Part shown: in pieces, positions 9,594 to 18,080 of the stretch | How the letters are laid out: each line of letters starts with the position of its first letter | How positions within the stretch are numbered: the stretch's first letter is position 1 | DNA from: Deltaproteobacteria bacterium | GTDB taxonomy: Bacteria > Myxococcota_A > Polyangia > Fen-1088 | DNA: 51,784 nucleotides | Reading direction: 5' to 3' | Assembly: GCA_016935975.1 (NCBI GenBank) | Contig: JAFGPX010000040.1 | Coordinates: 1 to 51,784, forward strand | Position numbers and translations under genes: made by a program | The notes under the pieces: generated by a model | Database searches by the model: none | The model's input: only the letters and a program-made list of their open reading frames with translations | What the model was told of the DNA's origin: nothing

Positions 9594-10081
9594 CCGTCTT
9601 GTCGTTGTCCGGCGCGCTCCACGCCTGGGCGGGCGAGCAGCGCACCATCGGCCTGGGCGAGCGCGAAAACCGGTACGCCCACGGCGCCTGCTCGTTCTTG
9701 GCGCAAATGGGAATGCCCGAGCGCATCGTGGCCTACAACCTGGGCCAGGCCGCGGTGTGCATCGCGCACACGGCGCCGGCCAGCAAGCAGTTGATGGATT
9801 CCCGCCTGGAGGTGAACCGGCAGGAAACCTTCCAGCGCTATTTGTCCGGGATGCGTCTGCTGTGGCGGAACGAGCCCGGCTGGGAAGCGCCGCTCGCAAT
9901 CGACTACGAGCGACCGGCCGAGCGGCCGGCCCTGCTGTTCGAGCGCGGGGTGCTGGGCCGCGCCGCGGAGAGTCTGGCACGCGATCCGCGCTGGCGGCGG
10001 GTCTACGCCGACCGGGTGGCCACCGTCTTCGTCGCGGCCCAGCCGGCGGAGACGGCCGGGCTAGGGGAGGCGGGGCCGTAG
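9569..10081 (+). CDS. C-terminal soluble domain of the GT-C-like protein in a shifted frame (frameshift or overlapping gene)
   Basis: This frame overlaps the end of the preceding gene and encodes about 170 residues. One more hydrophobic stretch (VAVLSLSGALHAW) comes first. Then comes a soluble domain with the pattern G-L-G-E-R-E-N-R-Y-A, an F-L-x-x-x-G-M-P-E-R-I-x-x-Y-N segment, and a closing D-P-R-W-R-R-V-Y-A-D-R-V-A-T-V-F-V strand. That is the usual periplasmic tail of polytopic GT-C-like proteins. Codon bias is strong, so it is coding DNA. The only starts are GTG 9569 or TTG 9599/9605, with no clear ribosome site. One missing base near the C-run at 9556-9560 would fuse it to the upstream gene. 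I favour a frameshifted single gene; an independent coupled gene is possible. Confidence 0.5.
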   Translation: MDDGRGQVAVLSLSGALHAWAGEQRTIGLGERENRYAHGACSFLAQMGMPERIVAYNLGQAAVCIAHTAPASKQLMDSRLEVNRQETFQRYLSGMRLLWRNEPGWEAPLAIDYERPAERPALLFERGVLGRAAESLARDPRWRRVYADRVATVFVAAQPAETAGLGEAGP

Positions 10082-10088
10082 ACGAAGC

Positions 10089-11294
10089 CTATTCGGTCGT
10101 CATGGTTGCCGCCGTGAAATCGATGCTGCCGGAGCCGCCCCCGGCTTCCGCGAGGATCTTGGCCTCGTACATCTTGCCGAGCGGCATGCCCAGACTGGCC
10201 CATTGCTTGAAGTGCTCCGTAACGGATATGCGCCCGCACTGGCGCAGCGTCTGCCTGACGCTGAAATACTGCTGGAAGGTTGCCGTGCCATGGATGGATG
10301 GTGCGTTGTTGCGCGTGGCCGTGTAGACCTTGTAGGTTCCCCCATCGAGTTCGAACGAGCCCTTGAGAGAACCCGGGCCGGGGGGGCGCGAGCCGAATAC
10401 GTCGTCGACGATGTAGAACTCGACGAGCGGGTTGTTCGACCATCCATAGATGCCTATGTAGGAGTAACCGCCGCCGCTTCCCGTTTTCGTGTACGCGTAG
10501 TCCGCGGTGATGTTTCCGTATTGGTCGTAGGTCTTGGTCTCGTTCCACTGATAGCCCATGCGGGCCAGGAAATCTCCGGAGTTGTTCCACGTCGCCTTGA
10601 ACGCACAGCCAACCCCGTAGGGCGTGATGCATCCCCCGCTTCCACTCGACCAGATGACCCAGGAGAAGTCGCTGATGGTGCCCGAGGAGTTGGACGAGCA
10701 GCGCTGCGTGCCGCCGGTCAAGGGAGTGGTCTGCGCGCAGACATCGGGCAAGGTGCTGGTCGACGTGCTGCCGCCGCCCCCGCCCGTGCCACCCGTGCCC
10801 GGCCCGCCATCCGTCGTTACTCCGCCCGTTCGTGCGGGCGAATCGCGGCCGGCATCTCGGCCCGCGGCGCCGCCGGTCGCACCGCCCGTGCCCGTCCGGC
10901 CACCGATGCGAGTCGTCCCGCCGGATGCGGTCGCGCCACCGGACGCCGTGGCTCCCCCGTCCGAGGTCGCGCCGCCGGCAGCCGTGGCTCCCCCGTCCGA
11001 GGTCGCTCCCCCCGTGCCTTGGCTGCCGCCCGATCTGGTGGTGCCGCCGCTCGCGCTCGTACCGCCGCTCGAGATCGTGCCGCCCGTGGCCGTGGTTCCA
11101 CCCGTTCTGGTGGTGCCGCCGGTTTCCGTCGTGCCACCGCTGCCGCCACCGCTGCCGCCGGTTTGCTGCTGCCCGCCGGACGAAGTCGTGCTCGGGGTGC
11201 CGCCGGTCTGCGAAGCTGTGCCCGTGTCGCCGCCCCCGCAACCCGCCAGGGCCAAGAACCCCGCCAGACCCGAGAATAGAAACATCGCTCTCAT
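10089..11294 (-). CDS. GH11 endo-1,4-beta-xylanase lipoprotein
   Basis: The 401-residue protein starts MRAMFLFSGL, with AAGGAG eight bases upstream. It has a lipobox ending LALAGC, then about 120 residues of Gly/Thr/Ser linker and a GH11 jelly-roll domain (about 190-400). The nucleophile is in P-L-V-E-F-Y-I-V (Glu292). The acid/base is in I-L-A-E-A-G-G-G-S-G-S (Glu383). Other GH11 marks are YGWSNNPL, the PSIHGT-ATFQQYFSVR strand and the closing G-S-I motif. Both catalytic residues are present, so an active xylanase cleaving xylan backbone outside the cell is likely. It converges with the GT-C tail gene, seven bases away. The lipid anchor implies retention on a membrane surface. Confidence 0.88.
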   Translation of the reverse strand: MRAMFLFSGLAGFLALAGCGGGDTGTASQTGGTPSTTSSGGQQQTGGSGGGSGGTTETGGTTRTGGTTATGGTISSGGTSASGGTTRSGGSQGTGGATSDGGATAAGGATSDGGATASGGATASGGTTRIGGRTGTGGATGGAAGRDAGRDSPARTGGVTTDGGPGTGGTGGGGGSTSTSTLPDVCAQTTPLTGGTQRCSSNSSGTISDFSWVIWSSGSGGCITPYGVGCAFKATWNNSGDFLARMGYQWNETKTYDQYGNITADYAYTKTGSGGGYSYIGIYGWSNNPLVEFYIVDDVFGSRPPGPGSLKGSFELDGGTYKVYTATRNNAPSIHGTATFQQYFSVRQTLRQCGRISVTEHFKQWASLGMPLGKMYEAKILAEAGGGSGSIDFTAATMTTE

Positions 11295-11562
11295 GGGACT
11301 TGCTCCTTCGGAGGGGTGAGGCATTCGACGACCCACTGCCCGGGCGCGACCTTCGGACCGCAGCAGCGAGAATGGCCTAATGCGGTACAACTGGTCCAAG
11401 GTAAGACTTCTGCAATTACTATGAGTTAGTTGCCCCGGCCCGGTCGTTGTTGTCACACGCGCGTGCGCATACTGCCCTCACCGTCACAGCTCGTCCCTTC
11501 GGGGGCCTCGGAACTTGCACCGCCGCCCCTCAGCGACGAGCGGGGCGAGGCGCAAGATGGGG

Positions 11563-12411
11563 CTATTTCGCGCAGCGGAAACCGAGGAACTGACCGCGGC
11601 TTCCGGGGGCCAGCCGGAAACGGTTGGTGGCTCGCTCGGTGCGGGGGTCGCCGCCTCCCCAGCTACCCCCGCGCAGCACGCGCTTGGCCTCGCGGCTCTT
11701 GCCGTCGTAGGTCGCGTAGAGGGTCGCCGTCCATTCCCAAACATTGCCGGCCAGATCCAGTACCCCATGCTTGGACGCGCCCGCGGGAAAGCTCCCGACC
11801 GGCGCCGTCTCGGGCCAGGCGTCCTTGGCCTCGTGCATGGGCGAAACTGCGGCAAAGCGCTTGGCCAGCAGGTTCCCCGGGCATTCGCCGCCGCAGGCGC
11901 TAAGGAGCGTCGAGTCCGGCGCCTGGTTGCCCCAAGGATACTTGCGGCCTTCCGAGCCGCCGCGCGCGGCGTACTCCCACTCCTCCTCGCTGGGCAAGCG
12001 CTTGCCAAGCCACGCGCAATAGGCGGTCGCCTGCGCGAAGTCCACGCAGTTGATGGGATGTTCCAGCCGCTTGTCGGGGTGGCGCCAGTTGCAGCAAGAG
12101 CGGAAACTGCCGCGCTCGTTCAGATAGGCTTCGGGCTCGCTGCATTTCTTGGCGGCAACGCAGGCAGCGTAGTCCGCGACCGTGACCTCGGTCTTGTCGA
12201 GGCGGAAAGTCGCCACCTGGACCGTGTGCACCGACTGCTCGTTGGCGTTGGCATCGGCGTCCGCGCTGCCCATGGCGAAGCTGCCACCCGGGATCTCGAC
12301 CATGTCCTCCTTCGGCCGTGCCCGGCTCCCGCACTCGCCAATGCCCGCACACGCAGCCAGTAGCGCGACGAGCGGTACCCACCCCCGGCAGAAACAGCGA
12401 ACGATCAGCAC
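11563..12411 (-). CDS. SUMF1/formylglycine-generating-enzyme-fold lipoprotein lacking active-site cysteines
   Basis: The 282-residue protein is read from GTG 12411, the first start downstream of palindromic repeat B that gives a signal peptide. The lipobox is L-L-A-A-C. The SUMF1 fold is recognisable from MVEIPGGSFAMGS, the KTEVTVADYAACV strand, the W-L-G-K-R-L-P-S-E-E-E-W-E-Y-A-A-R-G-G motif, LDLAGNVWEW and a closing RGGSWGGG to FLGFRC stretch. True formylglycine-generating enzymes have two catalytic cysteines just after the GGS motif. Here that segment has none, so sulfatase activation is unlikely. Many such bacterial proteins are binding or structural proteins of unknown role. Confidence 0.8.
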   Translation of the reverse strand: MLIVRCFCRGWVPLVALLAACAGIGECGSRARPKEDMVEIPGGSFAMGSADADANANEQSVHTVQVATFRLDKTEVTVADYAACVAAKKCSEPEAYLNERGSFRSCCNWRHPDKRLEHPINCVDFAQATAYCAWLGKRLPSEEEWEYAARGGSEGRKYPWGNQAPDSTLLSACGGECPGNLLAKRFAAVSPMHEAKDAWPETAPVGSFPAGASKHGVLDLAGNVWEWTATLYATYDGKSREAKRVLRGGSWGGGDPRTERATNRFRLAPGSRGQFLGFRCAK

Positions 12412-12435
12412 CGACCGACGATAGCAAGGGAATGA

Positions 12436-12536
12436 ACCACAGAGAACACAGAGGACACGGAGGCCGGAGGAAAGGGGTTTCCGGGTCCGGATCCTTTCTT
12501 CCCTTCCGTCTCTGTGTCCTCCGTGTCCTCTGTGGT
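12436..12536. repeat. ACAGAG palindromic repeat, copy B
   Basis: The left end reads ACCACAGAGAACACAGAGGA and the right end ends TCCTCTGTGGT. The centre is GGGTCCGGATCC. The arms pair almost completely to form a long hairpin of 101 bases. It lies in the gap between the divergently transcribed SUMF1 gene and the anchored-protein gene at 12657. Sequence identity to copy A is high at both ends and at the centre. Confidence 0.85.
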
Positions 12537-12656
12537 GAAACCTCTCGGCAACCGGCGTGACCGCTGTCACGCCCGATCGAGGCATGGCAGCCATCGCTGG
12601 CGGCCGGCGCAGGTAGCGATTGACGGGAGGTGGAAGAGATAGAATATTTCGTTGCC

Positions 12657-13421
12657 ATGAGTCCTTCGCCCGACGAGGCAACGAGCAAGACCGGCGTCGC
12701 CGCGCCCGACGAGGCGGGAGCGCCGCGCGCGGCCGAGACTGCGGCGCCAGGTGCCGAGGACGGCAACGCCGCGCGGCCCCCGACCGCCGGAACGAGCGAG
12801 GCGGAAGTCGCGCCGGCGAGCGAGCCGGCTCCAGCCGCGCCCACCACCGAAGAGAGCAAGCCCGCCGCGGTCGCCAAGCCGGCCGAGCCCCAGGAGGTGG
12901 ACGACCGCGAGCCGCTGCCCAGGAACGTGCTCTTGTACACCGTCTTCGGGCTCTTGTGCATCGGCATTGCGCTCTGGCTGGTGCTGGCCTGGAGCGGCTA
13001 CAAGGACAAGTACTCGCAGCAGACCGAGGGTTGGCGTCTGGGCAGCACCAAGATGCTGGAGATCACCCTCATCCGCGAGGACAAGAAGAACCTGGCTTGC
13101 GCCTCGGACAAGACCTTCGGCGACATCCACTGCGGTTACTACCGGAACGGCTCGCCGTTCGGGGCCAAGCCCGAGGACGATCCGCACATCCTGCAGCCGT
13201 TCAACACCGTCAAGAACGAGCTGTTCCTGGCCGCGGGCCTGTGGCACGCGCCGGTTCTGCGCGGCACGCTGCCCGCCGAGCGCTTCACCGTCGTGTGCAA
13301 CTACCACATCGTCGGAGTGCTCAAGGCCGTTGCCCTGCGCTGGTCGCCCACGGGCAATTTCGGCCCGGTCGACCAGAGCGTTGCGGTCGGCACGCTTTCC
13401 GACTGCACCATCCCCCAATGA
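12657..13421 (+). CDS. Single-pass membrane protein co-translated with the O-mannosyltransferase homologue
   Basis: The 254-residue protein has an 80-residue acidic Ala/Pro/Glu-rich N-terminal segment. One transmembrane helix follows (about 84-104, LLYTVFGLLCIGIALWLVL), then a soluble domain of about 150 residues with four cysteines that could form disulfides. I do not recognise the domain. Its stop codon overlaps the start of the next gene as ATGA (13418-13421), which predicts translational coupling and probably a physical or functional partnership with the PMT-like enzyme. ATG 12657 is used; a GTG at 12630 is also in frame. Confidence 0.65.
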   Translation: MSPSPDEATSKTGVAAPDEAGAPRAAETAAPGAEDGNAARPPTAGTSEAEVAPASEPAPAAPTTEESKPAAVAKPAEPQEVDDREPLPRNVLLYTVFGLLCIGIALWLVLAWSGYKDKYSQQTEGWRLGSTKMLEITLIREDKKNLACASDKTFGDIHCGYYRNGSPFGAKPEDDPHILQPFNTVKNELFLAAGLWHAPVLRGTLPAERFTVVCNYHIVGVLKAVALRWSPTGNFGPVDQSVAVGTLSDCTIPQ

Positions 13422-14743
13422 AGCTCTCCATCACGAAGGACGTCCGGCAAGGCCTGCGCACGCGTCTGGCCCATACCCGGCAGGCGTGGGCGGCCATGAC
13501 GGTCGCCGAGCGCCTGGTGACGGTCTTCGTGGCCATCATGATCGTGGGCGGGGTGGTGATTCGCATCCAGGGCGTGCCCTGGCCCAACTGGTTCACCTTC
13601 GACGAAGAGCCCTTCGTCAAGAACGCCCACAACTACGCGCTCGGCATCCCGGACAGCAACGATCACCCGCCGTTCGGCAAGCTGATCATTTCGCTGGGCA
13701 TGCTGATCTTCGGCTACAACTCGCTCGGCTGGCGCTTCGGACCGCTGCTCTTCGGCCTGCAAACCGTGCTGCTCTCGTACTGGCTCGGCCGCCTGGTCTT
13801 CGGCAACAAGCGCGCGGGCTACATGGCCGCCGCCTTCGTCGCGGCCGACGGCTTCTTCATTTCCTATTCGCGCTCGGGCCTGCTCGACGGCACCATGATC
13901 TCCTTCATGCTGTGGGCCATGGTGGCCGCCGCCAGCGCGCGGACCTGGAAGGGCGTGATCGCCACTGGCGTCCTCATCGGGCTGGCGACCTCGATCAAGT
14001 GGAGCGGCGCCATGACGGCCGTTCCCGCCGCGGTCACGCTGCTCATGATGCGCCGGGTGTCGGTCTACTCCATCCTGTGGCTGGGCCTTGTCCCCATCGT
14101 GCACACCCTGGTGTGGATGGGCGCCCTGACTCTGACCGGCAAGCCGAACAGCCCCGTCGCCACTTGGAAGGTGATCGTCGATCTCTACAAGCACCACTTG
14201 AATCTCGGCCACTACAAGAACGATCTGTCCTCGCCCTGGTATGGCTGGCCGGTCCTTCTGCACCCCATCGTGATCAAGATGTCGACCTCGGGCCTGAAGT
14301 CGCGCTACTCGTCGAGCGTCGGCAATCTGATGTTGTGGGCGCCGTCGACCCTGCTGGTCGTCGCGCTGCCCATCACCACGGCCGTGATCGCCATCCGCGC
14401 GCGCTTCCGGCGCTACTGGCTCGGGATGCTGGGCTCGCACACCACGCGCGGCGTCCTGCTCATGCTGGTCGGCTGGTTCTCGTTCATGGCGCCGTGGCTC
14501 GCCACGCGCAGCACGCGCGGCAACTACACCTTCAGCCACTACTACCTGCCCTGCTACGCCTACCTGCTCGTCATGCTGGCCGGCATGGCCGAGCGCCTCG
14601 AGCGCAAGCACGGCAAGGCGATCGCGATCTACGTCGGCCTGGTGCTGGCCATGGCCATCTGGTTCGCGCCGGTGTGGGGCGAACTCTCCATCTCCACCGT
14701 GACCGCCAACTACCGCCTGTGGTTCCCCGGCTGGCGGCCCTAG
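13418..14743 (+). CDS. Dolichyl/polyprenyl-phosphate-mannose protein mannosyltransferase family (GT39, PMT-like)
   Basis: The 441-residue protein is a GT-C membrane glycosyltransferase with about eleven transmembrane helices. The family hallmark is in the first periplasmic loop: F-T-F-D-E-E-P-F (Asp62, Glu63), followed by N-D-H-P-P-F-G-K-L-I (from residue 81). PMT enzymes move mannose from a polyprenyl phosphate sugar to Ser/Thr of exported proteins; some bacterial members glycosylate lipids instead. The flanking region encodes many exported proteins with Ser/Thr-containing linkers that could be acceptors, which is an inference. It overlaps the upstream anchored-protein gene by four bases. 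Confidence 0.82.
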   Translation: MKLSITKDVRQGLRTRLAHTRQAWAAMTVAERLVTVFVAIMIVGGVVIRIQGVPWPNWFTFDEEPFVKNAHNYALGIPDSNDHPPFGKLIISLGMLIFGYNSLGWRFGPLLFGLQTVLLSYWLGRLVFGNKRAGYMAAAFVAADGFFISYSRSGLLDGTMISFMLWAMVAAASARTWKGVIATGVLIGLATSIKWSGAMTAVPAAVTLLMMRRVSVYSILWLGLVPIVHTLVWMGALTLTGKPNSPVATWKVIVDLYKHHLNLGHYKNDLSSPWYGWPVLLHPIVIKMSTSGLKSRYSSSVGNLMLWAPSTLLVVALPITTAVIAIRARFRRYWLGMLGSHTTRGVLLMLVGWFSFMAPWLATRSTRGNYTFSHYYLPCYAYLLVMLAGMAERLERKHGKAIAIYVGLVLAMAIWFAPVWGELSISTVTANYRLWFPGWRP

Positions 14744-14789
14744 CAGCCCGTGGTGGAGATTTCCGCGTCGCGGTTCTGGCGGCGCCAAG

Positions 14790-16442
14790 CTACAAGCTCG
14801 TGTAGTCGAGGAAGTTCGCCGTCATCATCAGCAGCGACAAGCCCCCCCACGACTCGTCGTAGTAGGTGCCGCCGACGAGTGCGTCGCCTTTGACGAGCAC
14901 GCCGTAGGCTTCGTTGACGAAGGTCTGGTGGATAGGGCTGCTCATGGCGCCGACACCGGCCGGCCCGACGAAGGCCATCGACTGGGTCTGCGCCTTCGCG
15001 TCCTTCTGATACTGCGGCTGCGGCGTTCCGTTGAGCGCGTAGCCGTCGACGATCTTCGTCGCGCCGCCGACCGTGTCGCCGAAGAAGCTGCTCGTCTTGG
15101 CCACGTAGTCCTTGGCGCGCGCGTCGCCGAACCAGCAATAGTCGAGCCCGATACGGAACGGGGTCCGGCACGAGTCGTACTGGTAGTTGGTCGGCGAAGC
15201 CCCGCCCGTCGGGCCGAAAGCGTCCCCCTTCGGCGTGCCGTTGGCGTCGCACCACGCGGGAACCAGCCCGTTGCTGCCGTTGCCGCTCGAGGAGTTGAGC
15301 GACTTGGCCAGCACGTCGTACATCGTGTCGGTGACCGTCTTCCAGCCGTTGGCATTGGCCGTGTCGACCTTGGCGAAGATCTTGTAGTAGGCGGGCGCGA
15401 AGTACGAAAGGTTGACGGCCGGCAGCGACGAGGCCGGCCACGGCATCAGGTACTTGCCCGAGTTGATCTCATGATTCCAGACCTTGGTGATGGTCTCCTT
15501 GGCCCAGTCGAGATAGGTTCGGGCGAGCTTGCCCTTGCCGCCCCACTGCTTGTCGGCCATCACGAGGGCGAAGGCCATGTCCTCGTCGGCATCCGTGGCG
15601 GGCCCGGCTCCCGAGGGATTTGCCCCCACGCCCGAGCCATCGGCCTTGATGTACCAGTTCATGAGGTACGTGTTGCCGTCGAGGAATTGCTGCTCGTACA
15701 TCCACAGATCGTCGAAGAGGTCCTGGTCGTCCATGTAGACCGCTAGGATCATTCCATAGGCGATCCCTTCGGAAACCGTCGAGTTCGGCTCCAGGGTCGG
15801 CTCGTTTGGCCGCTTCACCCGCCGGTAGCCCTTGGCTCCGTCCGAGGTCACGGTATCCATCTTCCACTTTTCATAGGCGGCCTGCACGTCCTCGTTGCGG
15901 TAGAGCGCCGGGAAGACACAGCCCCCCATCTTGCTTTCGCGGTTCTGCGGGAATGGGTAGTTGTGCCCCGGCGCAGGCGGCGTCGGCCCGCGCGAGGGCG
16001 GCGGTCCCGCGTCCGGGACGGTGCTGGCGCCGCCGCTACCGCCGCTGCCACCCGAACCGTCGCTGCCGCCCGACCCGCCGCTGCCGCCCGACCCGCCGCC
16101 GACTGCCGTGGTGCCGCCGCTGCCGCCGCTTTCCCCCAAGCCACCGCTGCCGCCTACGCCGCTGCCGCCGCTCGCCACCGTGCTGCCGCTGCCGCCACCC
16201 GAAACCGCGCCGCCCGTGCTCACGCCGCCTGCGCCGCCGCCGAGGCCACCGGTCGCCACCGTGCCGCCGCTGCCGCCACCGCCCGACCCGTTGCCGCCCG
16301 AGCCCGCGCCACCTTGCCCGCCAGAGCTCGAGGGATTGCGATCTTGAAGCTGGGGACGACAGGACACCGCGCCGCAGAAACCCAGCAGAGCCAGCGCAAG
16401 AACGAGGCCACGGGGCCGCAGGATTCGACGAGCAAAATACAT
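14790..16442 (-). CDS. GH8 family glycanase lipoprotein (endoglucanase/xylanase/chitosanase type)
   Basis: The 550-residue protein starts MYFARRILRP with a lipobox G-A-V-S-C (Cys28). A Gly/Ser-rich linker runs from about 38 to 140. The GH8 (alpha/alpha)6-barrel domain runs from about 160 to the end. The general acid lies in T-V-S-E-G-I-A-Y-G-M (Glu225). The DADEDMAFAL segment (about 284-293) holds the conserved Asp region of the family. GH8 members cut beta-1,4 glucan, xylan, chitosan or lichenan; specificity cannot be read here, but the GH11 and CE1 neighbours suggest hemicellulose or cellulose. ATG 16442 is supported by AAGGA upstream. It is divergent from mutY across a 101-base gap. Confidence 0.88.
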   Translation of the reverse strand: MYFARRILRPRGLVLALALLGFCGAVSCRPQLQDRNPSSSGGQGGAGSGGNGSGGGGSGGTVATGGLGGGAGGVSTGGAVSGGGSGSTVASGGSGVGGSGGLGESGGSGGTTAVGGGSGGSGGSGGSDGSGGSGGSGGASTVPDAGPPPSRGPTPPAPGHNYPFPQNRESKMGGCVFPALYRNEDVQAAYEKWKMDTVTSDGAKGYRRVKRPNEPTLEPNSTVSEGIAYGMILAVYMDDQDLFDDLWMYEQQFLDGNTYLMNWYIKADGSGVGANPSGAGPATDADEDMAFALVMADKQWGGKGKLARTYLDWAKETITKVWNHEINSGKYLMPWPASSLPAVNLSYFAPAYYKIFAKVDTANANGWKTVTDTMYDVLAKSLNSSSGNGSNGLVPAWCDANGTPKGDAFGPTGGASPTNYQYDSCRTPFRIGLDYCWFGDARAKDYVAKTSSFFGDTVGGATKIVDGYALNGTPQPQYQKDAKAQTQSMAFVGPAGVGAMSSPIHQTFVNEAYGVLVKGDALVGGTYYDESWGGLSLLMMTANFLDYTSL

Positions 16443-16543
16443 TCCGTTCAATCCTTGGGGTCGAGGTGGACAGAGGGCTGGTTTCGATGGTGACAACACC
16501 CAACCCTGCCTGATCGCGCAGCGGAGAATCCACGCGGCCCCGG

Positions 16544-17611
16544 ATGCCTCGCCGCCTCGTGCTATCTTGCGTGCCTTCCGTGAGGCCCGAAGCCAGGAAC
16601 AAAGGTGCGGCAAGGCTGCGGAGCGCGTTGCTTGCGTTCTACCGTGGGCATGGCCGCGCGCTGCCGTGGCGCGAGACGCGCGCCCCCTATGGAATCTGGA
16701 TCGCCGAGGTCATGCTCCAGCAGACACGGGTCGAAACCGTGGTGCCGCGGTTCCCCGTGTTCCTGCGTCGGTTTCCCGACATTTTCGCGCTGGCCGCGGC
16801 CAAGGAAGCGTCCGTGTGCCAAGCCTGGGCCGGCCTCGGCTACTACGGTCGCGCCCGCAACCTGCATCGGGCCGCGGCCATGATCGTCCGCCAGCTCGAC
16901 GGCCGCCTGCCGAGCGACGCCAGCGCCTGGCGCCGCCTGCCCGGAGTCGGCGAGTACACGGCGGCGGCCATTGCCTCGATCGCGTTCGGCGAGCGAGCCG
17001 CGGCGGTGGACGGCAACGTTGTGCGCGTGCTCGCGCGCGTCTTCGCCCTGCCCGGCCGCGCCTCGGACCCGGGCTTGCTGCGTGCCGTGCGCGCCAAGGC
17101 CCAGGGGCTTGTTGCCTGCGAGCATCCCGGCGACATCAACCAGGCGCTCATGGATGTGGGCGCGACGCTGTGTCGGCCCGCAACGCCAGCTTGCGCCGCC
17201 TGTCCGTTGCGCAGCCTGTGCCGCGCCCGTCGCGAGGGAAATGCCGCCGCCTACCCCGGAAAGAAAGCGAGGGCGCCACGCCGGATCCTGCGCATCGCCT
17301 TCGCCTTCGTCGAGATCGGCTCCGCCCTGCTGCTCGAACGGCGCCCCCTCGACGGACTGTGGGCCGGGCTATGGGAGCTGCCGAGCGCGAGTGGCCCTTC
17401 CGCCAAACGGAATCTCGGCCGGCGCCTCGGACACGCGCCCGGGCCGCTGCTCGCACGCGTCGGGCACGACCTTTCGCACCGGCGCGTGCTGGCCAGCGTG
17501 TACCGGGCCCAGGCCACGCGGGGATCTCGCCAGAAGTGGTGGCGCGACCCGCTCGCCGCCCCCCTGTCCGCGCTCGCGCGCAAGGCTATCGTGGCCGCGC
17601 GCGGGGGCTAG
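16544..17611 (+). CDS. mutY: A/G-specific adenine glycosylase MutY
   Basis: The 355-residue protein removes adenine mispaired with 8-oxoguanine. The N-terminal domain shows I-A-E-V-M-L-Q-Q-T (catalytic Glu55), the helix-hairpin-helix LPGVGEYTAAAIASIAFGE (132-150), and catalytic Asp156 in A-A-V-D-G-N-V-V-R-V. The 4Fe-4S ligands are C-x6-C-x2-C-x5-C (Cys210, 217, 220, 226). The C-terminal region (about 250-350) corresponds to the NUDIX-like 8-oxoG recognition domain and keeps a G-L-W-A-G-L-W-E-L-P motif. It is followed 49 bases later by a nucleotide pyrophosphohydrolase gene. Confidence 0.95.
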   Translation: MPRRLVLSCVPSVRPEARNKGAARLRSALLAFYRGHGRALPWRETRAPYGIWIAEVMLQQTRVETVVPRFPVFLRRFPDIFALAAAKEASVCQAWAGLGYYGRARNLHRAAAMIVRQLDGRLPSDASAWRRLPGVGEYTAAAIASIAFGERAAAVDGNVVRVLARVFALPGRASDPGLLRAVRAKAQGLVACEHPGDINQALMDVGATLCRPATPACAACPLRSLCRARREGNAAAYPGKKARAPRRILRIAFAFVEIGSALLLERRPLDGLWAGLWELPSASGPSAKRNLGRRLGHAPGPLLARVGHDLSHRRVLASVYRAQATRGSRQKWWRDPLAAPLSALARKAIVAARGG

Positions 17612-17660
17612 CCGTCGCCCCGGCTGCCATTTGCGCGGCCTCCTGCTATAGACAACCTCC

Positions 17661-18008
17661 ATGGCACTCGCATCGCTCGTCGAAGAGCTGCGCGCGTTCG
17701 TGTCCGAACGCGACTGGGGACAGTTCCACGACCCGAAGAACCTGGCCATGTTGCTGGCCTCCGAGGCTGGCGAGCTGCTCGCCGAATACCGCTGGATCCC
17801 GAACCATCGGGCGGACGCGTTTTCGCGCGAGCCCGAGGCGCGGCAGCGCATTGCCAACGAGATTGGCGACGTCGCCATCGCGCTGCTCCTGCTCTGCGAT
17901 CGTACCGGCATCGATCTGGAAGCCGCCGCGCAAGAGAAGCTGGCGCGAAATCGCCAGCGCTATCCCGTGGAGCTGGCCAAAGGCCGCGCCGCGCGACCGC
18001 TTGGCTAG
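17661..18008 (+). CDS. MazG-like nucleotide pyrophosphohydrolase (DCTPP1/RS21-C6 type)
   Basis: The 115-residue protein has the all-alpha MazG-like fold. It begins with the E-R-D-W-G-Q-F-H-D-P-K-N-L pattern typical of the dCTPase subgroup. The metal-binding acidic residues follow as S-E-A-G-E-L (Glu35, Glu38) and N-E-I-G-D-V (Glu67, Asp70). Members hydrolyse (modified) dCTP or related nucleotides to monophosphates and clean the nucleotide pool. Position just downstream of mutY on the same strand suggests a two-gene unit protecting DNA from damaged bases. Confidence 0.85.
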   Translation: MALASLVEELRAFVSERDWGQFHDPKNLAMLLASEAGELLAEYRWIPNHRADAFSREPEARQRIANEIGDVAIALLLLCDRTGIDLEAAAQEKLARNRQRYPVELAKGRAARPLG

Positions 18009-18080
18009 AATCGCCGCAGGAAGGTGGCACCGTTCTTGAAAACTCGGAGTATGCTTTCCACCAACTGCAAGGAGCTGCAA

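Noticed and set aside
16010..16330. CRISPR-like or satellite repeats in Gly-rich linker DNA
   Set aside because: The repetition is short GGC/AGC-type codon repetition in frame within lipoprotein genes, without constant repeat-spacer units.
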